In this document: positions 54,320-64,000 of the stretch, in pieces
Position numbering within the stretch: the stretch's first letter is position 1
How the letters are laid out: the number at the start of each line of letters is the position of its first letter
Source: Termitomyces sp. T153
Taxonomy: Eukaryota > Basidiomycota > Agaricomycetes > Agaricales > Lyophyllaceae
Assembly (NCBI GenBank): GCA_018296165.2
Contig: JACKQL020000007.1
Location: 372,001 to 436,000 of the forward strand
Direction: 5' to 3'
DNA length: 64,000 bases
Notes under the pieces: generated by a model
Databases searched by the model: none
Told to the model about the DNA's origin: nothing
Seen by the model: the letters and a program-made list of their open reading frames with translations, nothing else
Made by a program: the position numbers and the translations under genes

Positions 54320-55490
54320 CTAGTGAAGCACAGATTCCCCAATGAGAATGGAGAAAATACACTGCCTAAACTCCACCTCATAGTCCTCCCCCACTCAGCC
54401 AGTCTGAATATCAATCTGTTGCCTTGGACAAAGATGAGAAGAATGACAAGAATGATGACAATGAGCATTCCAATGACAAGGAATGTTGGTAGGGGGAGAT
54501 CACACTATCAATGAGGTTAGAGAAGTACTTCATGACAGCACCTTCTTGTGCAGGGGCATGGCTAGACCCCCCTTGCTGATACTGTCAAAAGAAGGGGCTC
54601 CAATGTGTCAAGACAAAGAGAGGAACCTTGTGCAATGCCTGCCAGCTTGTCCTCAAGAAAACATGCAGAACAAGTGCATGGACATCATCAACACAAGTCT
54701 TGTGGGCATAACATCTGACCTCAACAGGACAAAGCAAACTGTCAAGACTCATGCTGGGCATCTTACACAGAACAAAGTCAACATTGTTGTGCTCCAGAGC
54801 ATGGTCAACAATCTCCAAAACTAGCTTCAAATCTCCTCCCCTCCCCCATCCAACCAGCCTCCAGCACCAGCAGCCTTCCACCTATGCCAGCTCCTACTCT
54901 GGCACCCATTGCTGAGGCAGAAGAGCCCAACAATGATGAGGCTGCCCAGTCCAAGGAGTATGAGAGTGAGATGGACCATGCCACCACTGTAGTCACTGCT
55001 GTCAATCAGTTCACCATTGCTGATAACTCCACTCTCATCAGCAACCCTATGACTACTGTCACCAACTCCAATATCCCTAGCAGGTCTGCCACCAAATCCA
55101 TCATACCCACTAGGCCCACTGCTAGCATCACCAACTCAGCCATTGCCACCAACTCCATCACCCCCACTGGGCCTGCTGCCAGCATCATCAACTCCACTCT
55201 TGCCACCAGACCAGCAGCCAGCTATGAATCCACTGTACCCACTAGTGCAGAATCCATTTTGGCCAGTACCATTGCTGCAACTGGGCAATGGATAGATGTG
55301 GACATGACAGGCCCAGCACCACCTCATGCTCCAGATGAGATTGTGCCATGATGTGGCTGCAGTGCCTCCCATGCCACACAACCCCCCCCTGAATGTACCC
55401 AGTCCTCCAGTCATCCAGCAGGTAAGAGAAAGGCCAATGAACATGCTGAGGAAGCAGTAGCCAAGAAAATGAAGGAAGCATGAAGAGGAT
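54320..55490 (+). pseudogene. Second Zn2Cys6-like ORF relic
   Basis: At 54,574-54,666 one frame reads PPC-stop-YCQKKGLQC and, after eight residues, CNACQLVLKKTC. This spacing, C-x2-C-x6-C-x8-C-x2-C-x7-C, is that of a fungal binuclear zinc cluster. An acidic N-terminal part precedes it (DKDEKNDKNDDNE). A 155-codon Ala/Thr/Ser-rich frame (54,884-55,351) with imperfect NSITPTGPAASIINS-like repeats follows, and a basic end lies near 55,480. Frames change several times, so no complete protein. It resembles element-borne zinc-cluster ORFs in Agaricomycetes and is not the same gene as the family A antisense ORF. Confidence 0.55.
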
Positions 55491-55714
55491 GAGAGCCACT
55501 GGACTTGAGTGAAATTTTTTAGACTTTTTTGGAATGTTCCAGCCTAATTATTACATTGTTAGATTTTGTAATACTTAATGCAAATGTATATATATGATCT
55601 TGATATGAATTGAAATTGTAGGTTTGACTTTTAAAGCAATGTTCTTTGGAATTTTATGGCTTCTGTAGCTACAGTAACTCATTTGTGGTTGCATGAATAT
55701 AATAGAGATATAAT
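55491..55714. other. AT-rich spacer
   Basis: No gene. Begins with a T-rich run just after the zinc-cluster relic and leads into the tRNA-like units. Confidence 0.5.
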
Positions 55715-56470
55715 GGCAATGTGGTCTATCGGTACTGCATTGTTACTTGGTATCAATTTCATGTGGCAGCTGCAGGTTCAACTCCTGTAACTGGCAATAG
55801 GTCACAACCTTGTTTGTTTTTTTAACCTTTTGTTGACCATGTGCAAGTTGTCTCATTGAATAGGATGCCTAAATACAATGCTATTACAATGGCAATGTGG
55901 TCTACTATTAGTGTGTTGATGCTTTGTTTCAATTCCATGTGGCAGCTGCAGGTTTGACTCCTGTAACTGCCAATGTTACTACCTTGTTTGTATTTTTGAC
56001 CTTGGTACTGCATTAACACTTTCTACTTTTACATCACACATCTCATACTGCATTGTCACTGAACCAAACACAGTTCTCTGCTGTAGTGGAATTGTGTTTG
56101 AAGCTTGTTAGCCTTTCATTCCCTGTGACCTCTGGGTTTGACTCCCAGTGTTTGCATTATCAATCATATTCCATAACACTTTTTCAACACATGTGTATGG
56201 TCTAGTGGAAATGGCTTTTGAACTTTGAAGTCTTCCATCAGTCTGATCAATGTATTGTGTTGGTTGCAGGTTTGACTCCTGTAGCTGGCAATGTCCATGC
56301 AGATATGGTGTAAATTTTTTAACAAACAATCATTTTCAATTGCATATGTGTAACACCTCCTATGGCATAGTGGAATTCCCATTGAAGCTTTGAAGCTTTC
56401 CATACCAGCAGGTTTTGGGTTCAACCCCCTGTTTTTGCATTGTCTATCATGTTCCATGCTAATTTTTTTT
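55715..56470 (+). repeat. Cluster of five tRNA-derived (SINE-like) units
   Basis: Five A-box/B-box pairs on plus: 55,722 TGGTCTATCGG / 55,775 GGTTCAACTCC; 55,898 TGGTCTACTAT / 55,951 GGTTTGACTCC; 56,079 TGCTGTAGTGG / 56,135 GGTTTGACTCC; 56,198 TGGTCTAGTGG / 56,269 GGTTTGACTCC; 56,363 TGGCATAGTGG / 56,418 GGTTCAACCCC. T-arms pair well (GCAGG-CCTGT, CTGGG-CCCAG), but the acceptor stems are imperfect. Units share a tail TTTGCATTRTCNATCATRTTCCAT and a T-run. They are pseudo-tRNAs or SINEs, not working tRNA genes. Confidence 0.6.
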
Positions 56471-56559
56471 TTATTTAACATCTGCAAAGTCTTGTTTTTA
56501 AACCTTATTGGAGCTACTGAGCATTTCTGGAATAACAATATGCTACAAGCAAACAGGTT

Positions 56560-59470
56560 GCACCATTGGAATGTCCTACCAGAAGTAGTGCCAGATATAT
56601 CTGTTGGGAGCAACAGAAAATGAAATCTGCCAGAATATGCAGTCTGTCAACAATGCCAGGCTGTTCGAGTGGATTTGTTGTGAGTACTACTTCTTGTTGG
56701 AGTTGTAGATCCCTGGATGTAATGAGCTGCATCCTCTTTCAATCTTTCTGCTTGAGATCTCCTTTGTCTCTTTGAGATGATTGGTAGCAGGTCACGTGAT
56801 GCCTTGCACTTCTGACATGCCAGCTGATAAGATGGTGTTTCCTCTATTTCTGTTTCATGTGTGTCCTCTTCCTGGTTGAGAATTCCAAGAACAGATCTAG
56901 GAACTGTGTAACAAGGAGACCCATCTGCTAGGCCATTGATTCAAGTTACTAGGTTATTCCATCTTCTTTGCCATAGCTGTTGTATAGTGACATTGTTGAC
57001 AATCTCAAGACTTATTTGGAGATTGGACATGGGTGCAGTGCCAGGTTCACTAGATGGATCTGGCTCTACAGTGCTGGTATTGCTGGCTGGATTGCCCAAT
57101 GGATCTGGTTGGCTTACAATGCCAGGTTCACTAGATGGATTGGGTTGGCCTGCAATGCCAAGAGTGTCAGTGGGTTTACCAGCTGGATCACCACTGGTTG
57201 ACTCAACATGCTTTTGTTTCCTCTGACATTCTCCTTTCTTTTGAGCTGCCTTACATGATGCTGCAGCAACAGCCCTCTTTTCATGGTCAGCATGAGTGCC
57301 ATACTCAGCAGGATAAACCTTCCACTGGAAGGTATCACTGGATCCATGTTTTTCCTGATGATCTCTCCAGAACTTCAGAAGGCACAACAGCTCTGACCAA
57401 CCAAGATTGTGGGGATCCTTGAATTCCAGTGATTCAGAAAGATATCTTGAATTGATGAATTTGGTACAATTCAACCACACAGCATTGTATGGAGCTGATT
57501 TGTAATGAAAGCCTAAGGCAATTTCTGAGAATTTTTCAGTGAGAAAGATTCAAAGAACCAGGACAACCAATTTATTATAATGACTGTTCAGGTAGTCTTG
57601 AATGAGCATTTCCAATTCTGGCCAGGTTTGGACCATGTTGCTTGGTGGAGGTGGTAGTATTGGGAAAATGTCTTGCTCAAGAGTGAGATTGGAATGGGTC
57701 AAAACAGAAGGAGTAGTGTCCTGTTGCAAGGTGTTATTTGTTGCTCTATGTGTGCCTAGGAGAGTGAACAGGTAGTCCATCATCGTCTGTTTGAAGTCAC
57801 CTACAAGGTCAGGAAACATATTTTCAAATGAATACTGGTTGGTCCATGTCAAGTGAGACATATTGTCATGTCTACAAGTACAACATGGTTTAAAAAAAAT
57901 TCAAATCTGGCATAACATGTACATATACCCTAAGAGTCATGCCTTCTTCAGCAATCCATCCTACAACAGTCCAGCTCAACATGCCCATCTCCTTAAAATG
58001 AAGGATGTCTGCATCATCAACCCATTTCAAACTATGTTTGTCTGCCTTTTTAAAAAAAAAAACATCAGAACAGATCATGAGATGGATAGTGAAGACTGAA
58101 AGCCAGAGCAGACAAGAGACCAACAGCTCTACATTGGATGGAAGTAAGGATTGGACAGTGGGCATTGGATGGCAGACAGCCAGCAGGTTGAGGAGCAATA
58201 TGATGACTTTGGAATGAAAAAAAAAGACTACTCACTTGTGCTGAATATCTGGCAGATTTCCTTTCTCACTCCACTGAGCAGCTGTCCTCCATAAGCTGTT
58301 TTCCTCCTCTGGACTTAGCTGATTCATAACATTTTTCACAGCCACATTGTACTGTGAAAATGCCTCTAGTTGTGAGCTGTCAAGATCCTCAACATCTAGC
58401 AAGTTTTTTATCTCCTGATTGATTTTCTTTGACATTGTTTGCCACACCACATCCCTAACAGAAATTTGCATGAGTGCCCTTGGATCTTTATGTTGGTTAT
58501 ATGGTCTCCAGGAATTTTTTATCTAGTTTCCAACTTTCTACCAGAAGGCATTAGAAGTCTGGAGTTAGCAAATGTGAATGGGGACTCACCTTGATTTTCT
58601 CTGCCCACTCTTCTCCAGTTTCTGGTGCTGTTTCCTTACTGGCCCAGTAGTTGAAAATATTGGTGAGGATTTTATCTTTTAAGATTGTGGTTCTAGCCTG
58701 ACAATTTGGCTCTCACCAGTACATTTCCTTATATGGTTCAAAAATTGCCCTCTCATCTGCAGTGAAGAGTGATTCTGTTTGTCTTTTTCTCAGAGAAAAT
58801 ATTGGTTCTGGTGCCTGGTGGACATTGGGTATTGGCTCATGAGACAAGGACATTTTGTAGGCCCATTTGTTAAATTCAATTTTTGTCAAACACTGAATCA
58901 CATGATCCTTTCATAAAGAATGCACCAGAGCCAGCATCTGCCCACCAGAGTGGATGAAGGCTGGCTAGGAAGGTCTGTCTCTCTCTGTGTCAAAAAACTG
59001 TCTGTCTCTTCATTAAATTGTCTTGCATCAATTGAAGAATGTCCATAGATGGCCTACCAGATCAGATGACCTACTGGATTCAATGTCTGTTCAGTGGACC
59101 AGACATTGACTGGCAGTCTACAAGTTCTGCCAATTCAATCAAATTGTCTTGTACCAGTCTTGCTAATTTTTTCCTCACCTACTAAGGGGCATATAGATTT
59201 CAGATAACCTTGAAGAACTACACCAGCAATGACAAGATCTGATTTGTTGCTAATGTCACCAACACCAATGAATATCTGTTTTTCTATTGTCCCTTTTATT
59301 GTCCATCTTGGCAGACAGTCTGATGGCAGCTTTCCTACTTTGGCCTAGTGCATATCTTTTGAGGAAAACCTTCACAACCAAATTTTCTTTAAGAATACCT
59401 AATGTTGTGGAAAGATTGCTGATATCAATCATCATCTGCCACACATCACTTGCAGCTCTTCACATCAACC
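56560..59470 (-). pseudogene. Companion ORF divergent from the KDZ transposase, decayed
   Basis: Minus-strand segments in order: WQMMIDISNLSTTLGILKEN and FLKRYALGQSRKAAIRLSAK (59,440-59,260), LFTADERAIFEPYKEMYW (about 58,720), VWQTMSKKINQEIKNLL and ENSLWRTAAQWSEKG (58,470-58,240), NQYSFENMFPDLVGDFKQTMMDYLF (57,840-57,770), then a frame of 179 codons (57,480-56,941) with SLEFKDPHNLGWSELLCLL and a QRKQKHVE basic stretch. The protein also has a short Pro/Ser repeat (SSEPG, 57,040-57,170) and a possible basic end at 56,880-56,730. I recall similar uncharacterised proteins in Agaricomycete genomes but cannot name a function. CG-poor with many stops. Confidence 0.5.
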
Positions 59471-59585
59471 AATCATTTTGTACCAGGCTCATTACAATTT
59501 TCCTTTCCCATTTCATAAGTGCTGCTACATATATTCCAGGAAATCTCCTGCTGGCAGGCACACTCTTTGACACCTCATTTGCACC

Positions 59586-62500
59586 ATGAATTTGAATGCT
59601 ATGATGAAGTGCCAGCAGCACAAGCAACCAAAACCTACAGTTCTCAGGCAGAGAGATCTCATGCCTGCTAAAGAAAAGACAAGAGTCATCAAGAACTCTA
59701 GAGGAGGATTACCTATACTGGTGAAAGAATCAGTGCCCATTGGTCCAATTCCAGTTGTCACTTCTGCTGTACCATTCCCAGCCACTGATGATGACCATGC
59801 TTTTTTTGGGGATGCTACAATGGTAGATAATATATATCCTGTCCCCATGAAGCATGGCAAGGTAAATTTTCATGGAAAAATTGTGCAACATATTATTGTT
59901 CATATTTTATAGACACAGGCAAACTATCTTAATGACTTCATCAACTATGTTCCACAGTTGCTCAATAGTTTACTCAGTTGTGAATCCATTGGTGATATTA
60001 ACCATTGTCATGCATGTCCTGACAAACATCTCATGCAATGGCAATGCCATGATTGCATTGGTTGAAGACTTCTTTGTTGTAGGTGTTTATGCCAAATACA
60101 CCAATCCAACACACTTCACTGACCAGAGATATGGAATGGCAAATACTTCCAGCCCATGAACTCATCTGATGCAGGTGGCTATTTCTATGTTCCCCACCAT
60201 ACAATTCACAATTGTCATGGTAGCATGACCCAGATGAATGTTCTTGAGGGCTATGAACAACAAAAATGACATTAAAGAGCAAGACTTCCTGCAAGCCATC
60301 CAGAGTATGTCAACATTGTCACAGTGTTATCAGGCATGCTGAAATTACTAATACAGGTCATGATAAACCAATTGATATTGATGTAGAAATAGGGATTGAT
60401 AGCAACATGTTTCTGGCACCAGATTTGCCAGTGGAAATGCAGTTTTTATCAAGTAATCTGTCCCTGGAAATGCAGTTTTTAGCAGTGGATCCATCTCACA
60501 GAGTGGTGGATCCACTGTCCAATCTGTTGCTGCAGCAGGAGGAATGGTTTCTGTCAGCAGATTTCATGGATCTGGGGTCAAATCTGTCAAATGTCTCTAT
60601 GCCTACTTTATATGCCAAAATTCTGGCTAGAATTCAGATACTAGAGGAGTGACAGGAACCAGAGGACAATGACACTATGGAAGGTGGAGAACTGCCATTG
60701 GAACAAGTACCAATAAAAGATGTTCCTCTACATGGACCACAAGAAATGGAGGAAAATCATACTGCTCATGTTGATGGACTTCCTCCCTCTGCAGCCACTG
60801 CTGGTTTCAATCTGTCATCTGCATATGGGTGCCATATTGAGAGAATTGATTGCTTTGGAAACCCAATTGCATGCATTGTACACACAACTGGTGTGCACTA
60901 CATCAGTGTTGTTACATGCAAGTGTTCTGGCCAAGATGTCTGGGTCAAGGATGTCATTCACTCCCAGCTGATACCCAGCACATTTGACTGGACAAGAACA
61001 TATTTTACAACAGCCATTCTGGACAATTTTTGTCTGACTAATTTAGAGTGCAAAGCCTCTGCTTATCAGTATTGGCAGAAACTTGTGAGGATTACTTGAT
61101 CAATTGCTTCTTCCAGTGAAGTAGATAACATCTATTGTGAATTATGACAACTCTTGTGTTCATAGCACTGGTTAAAAAAATTGAGATGGGCAGGTTTTGA
61201 ACATGATAAGACAAAAGAACTGATGGCACCAGAGCACAGTGAGCTTGCAATATTCTGTCCCACTTGCTCTTAACCAGGAGTGAATATTCCATCAAATCAG
61301 GAAGAAGAACTAGTTCAGTGGAAGTTCAATTGCTCATTAATGATGGATGGAAACTTTAAGGCAGATCATGTCCATCATCATAATCCTGCTCAGGGTGTAT
61401 GGCATTCCAAAGGAGGAGTAATGATGCCCAGGAGGGATGAACTTGATGAATACCCTAAGTTTCCAAAGAATAGACTGACAGTGAGTTTTTCCTTGGATTG
61501 CTAACATGTGCCCTTAATGATTGACTATTAATGTTTGCATCCAAATTGCCCCTGTCTGCCATCCAATATCCACTGTCCACTGTCTGCTATCAACCTCCAC
61601 TCTGGCCATCCAGTGGGTCCATTGCCAGGGAGCTCCTTGTAAAAACACATTCAAAACCATTGAAAAGGCACTTTTATTAAACAAATCATGTGACATTACT
61701 AGAGTTGTTGCAACAGCATGCAACCCCCATGGCTGCTTTGCTCCTAACAGGTAACAAACTTAAACCATGGTGAAGGCCAAGTGTATACAGACTTTTCCAT
61801 CAAATGTGCACTGAAGACAACCAACATAGAATCTATTAAGTGTCTCTTGCTAGTATATCACTGGCATGTTAAGTTTTTCAAACAATTAGCAGAGGCAGGG
61901 GAAGTTTTACCAGATAATCTACTGGTTGACTATGCAATTGGCATCCTTCATGTCCATGGTCACAAAGAAAATTGCTTCTTCTGCTTTGCCCCATCATTTA
62001 TTCCAGGAGTTGGCCACATTGCTAGGGAGAATATTGAAAGTCTTTGGTCTACTCTCAATGAAGTTTCACAGATGGCACAAACTGCTACTCTTGCACATTG
62101 GATGGAAATCCTTGACAATCATATGTGTGACTCCAACTGAAGAAGTTACTTGATATGGTTCCTTCCCTCTGCTAAAAATACTTGACAGCCATTGAGATGA
62201 GTAAGGCTGCTGTTCATTATTTTGCTGAATGGTCCATGGGAATCTCAGCAGAACTGATATTAAGCTGGGAGACTGAGATCATCATTGCTGAAAGTCTGAG
62301 GGACCAAGACAAAAAGGTGATGGACATCCTTAAGGCTCAGACCATAGGCCTCCAAGCAAGACATGGTGGTAATCTGGCAGACACCAGATCAGAAGCCAGG
62401 GGCTGGATGCCAGATACTAATACATTCTGGATTCAACTTGCACTTGACATTGAAGAATGGCAGTGAGTCAAACCCAGATAGTTTCACCACTGTTAAGCAC

Positions 62501-63690
62501 TAATTGTTATATCAGGATTGCATTACAAGACAATGTCCATTTGATGAGTTGGCAGGCATGGGAGGATGAGCAACAAAAGGTTGAAGCAGATAGAGAATTG
62601 TTAAGGATTCAACTGAATGTCTTGGCTGCTTCCCAAGCCAAGCATGGTTATTCTTCCAATTCACAAAGGACTACACTACTTGAGGTGAATGAGATTCCTA
62701 GTGCATTTGATGAAGAAATGTCAGAAGACAATGAAACATCACCATATCTGGTGGCAAACCTGCTGGCCAGACCAGATCTGCTGTTAGAACTGGATTCTGC
62801 TGCACCAGAAGGCTTTGAAATATCCTTGCCATCGAAAATTGTTGGTAATTGCTCAGAACTGTCCAGTATTGAAAGGCAATTGTGTTTGCTTCAAATCAAA
62901 AGGCATATTCAAGCACTCCAAGAGCTCATTGCCAAAAAATCTTTCATGTATTCTCATGTTTTCCAAGTTGCTCCAAGCAAAAGTGTCAAAACCTGAGCCA
63001 GGGCATCAATTGACAAAATACAGGCAGCCATTTTCATCAAAGCCAGGGCCTATGGAAAATGTTGCAGTGCTCTTATGCAATTAAGCATAAATTCTACATT
63101 TGACAAAAAATATTATGTTCTACAGAAAGCAGATCTTGTGGCAAGCATGGCTATATGTAATCCAAATATTCCTGGATCATCAAGGATAAAGGTTTCTTGG
63201 ATATAGCAAGCTAATCCAGATATGAAAGATGACCCTGAAACTCTCTGTGAATATAAGTTGCTTTCTGCTCAAATATCTGTTGTATCATTCTCAATCCACC
63301 TGCTGATTCTGTTCATTTACCATATCTGTTCATTTGTTATCAATGCATTGGCCCACTTTCCTCTTCAATTTGCTGGTATCAAATTCATAACCAATCTCAC
63401 CAGTCCATTGGGTGCACTACCTCCATGCAAGAGCACAACAAAACAGATGGACAGAAGAATGTCAGCTTATTACCAGTGAAATGGAATGGACTGTTTGCTA
63501 TTTCCTTAAGCAAGCAGAAATCTGGTCCAAGAGGAGCATGTCAGCCAAGAAAAAAGGCCTTCAAGCCTATGCTGACACAAAGGTGGCCATATGGCATGAA
63601 CTGAGTTCTTTGGCAACTTATAAGTTCAGAAGGGTATACAATGATTTTACACCTCCTCAAAGGGCAACAACACCTTTATAATGGAGAGTG
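59586..63690 (+). pseudogene. KDZ-superfamily transposase with CxC2 zinc region, decayed
   Basis: A first 100-codon exon (59,586-59,858) ends at an intron (GTAAATTTTC...TTATAG). The CxC2 cluster follows: HCHACPDKHLMQWQCHDCIG-stop-RLLCCRC, then TLH-stop-PEIWNGKYFQ. The region after it at 60,840-61,100 reads TTGVHYISVVTCKC, STFDWTRTYFTTAILDNFC and KASAYQYWQKL. Next are ELAIFCPTC, LMMDGNFKADHV, ACNPHGCFAPN and the core: ALKTTNIESIKCLLLVYHWH, IGILHVHGHKENCFF, FIPGVGHIARENIESLW (family usually has DGE before the IE), TATLAHWMEILDNHMCDSN. C-terminal parts continue: DNVHLMSWQAW, and EEMEWTVCYF-like pieces at 63,400-63,680. Three or more frameshifts and TGA at conserved Arg sites. KDZ transposases move DNA transposons by cut and paste; this copy is dead. 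Confidence 0.85.
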
Positions 63691-64000
63691 CAATGGGATG
63701 AACAAATGGCTGATTATGCCAGATTTGCTATGCACATCATATCCACCCTGCCAACCAGAACCACCATTTCCATAGCAGATTTGCAACCTTACTACTTTGG
63801 GACAATATCATGTGTAGTCTACATTGTTGATTCTGCTGCTGTAAAAGACCTACTTTCCCCAACTACTAGCTCATAACTGTGCCAAATCCTTCTAGCTTTG
63901 CACTCTTACATGGCCTCTACTGCTGCTCTACAAACCCAAGCCTCAGTTGGCCAATGGTCACTGGGTCTCCAAAACTTAATATTTTATGTTGAATCATGGG
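63691..64000 (+). other. Region after the KDZ transposase
   Basis: A 62-codon frame (63,688-63,876) could be the last part of the transposase gene or an adjoining fragment. No terminal inverted repeat could be identified before the window ends. Confidence 0.35.

Noticed and set aside
55715..56470. Functional tRNA genes
   Set aside because: A and B boxes and T-arms are good, but acceptor stems mispair and no convincing anticodon arm is found, so they are called tRNA-derived repeats.

Overview
The window looks like a piece of a repeat-rich basidiomycete (Agaricomycetes) genome. The evidence is one intron-dense host gene with introns mostly of 45-90 bp, several Ty3/Gypsy chromoviruses, and KDZ-type DNA transposon genes (CxC2 and CxC5/CxC6 cysteine clusters) that I associate with mushroom-forming fungi. 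The genus cannot be read from the sequence.

Only one intact-looking cellular gene is present: a PPIP5K/Vip1-type inositol pyrophosphate kinase (33,344-37,180, +, about 17 exons). It sits in a CpG-containing island of about 4 kb. Nearly everything else is transposon debris.

Left part (1-31,700): a nest of LTR elements that can be unstacked with target-site duplications (TSDs). A chromovirus of family C (about 6.1-8.9 kb) has its LTR split by a family A element, A2 (8,906-31,627, +, TSD GATGC). A2 is split by a younger family A element, A1 (11,666-24,205, -, TSD GCCCC). A1 carries two solo LTRs: a family E LTR in its chromodomain region (14,777-15,466, TSD CGGGG) and a family A LTR inside its own 5' LTR (22,245-23,411, TSD GCAGG). 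A third family A copy (A0, 1-2,695) and a family B element (2,696-4,585) lie at the far left.

Family A is the most interesting part of the window. It appears to be self-primed: 13 nt after the 5' LTR are the exact complement of the predicted transcript start 32 bp after a TATA box. Its pol carries two retropepsin domains in tandem. Between pol and the 3' LTR lies a spliced gene on the opposite strand, encoding a Zn2Cys6-like, coiled-coil protein. An 18-bp palindrome lies upstream of that antisense gene. The arrangement recurs in all three copies in full or in part. I propose it as a possible element-encoded regulatory circuit; the function is inference.

Right part (37.2-64 kb): a fold-back MITE, solo LTRs of families A, B and E, a decayed CxC5/CxC6 KDZ-associated gene (42.4-43.9 kb), a nearly full-length decayed family C chromovirus (45.9-52.7 kb, -), a second Zn2Cys6-like reading-frame relic (54.3-55.5 kb), a cluster of five tRNA-derived units (55.7-56.5 kb), and a KDZ transposase (59.6-63.7 kb, +) divergent from a decayed companion ORF (56.6-59.5 kb, -).

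Outside A1 and the host gene the DNA is strikingly poor in CG dinucleotides, and many stop codons are TGA at positions where the family has arginine (CGA). This fits long-term loss of methylated CpG. All copies except A1 are heavily degraded, and A1 itself has an altered reverse transcriptase active site.
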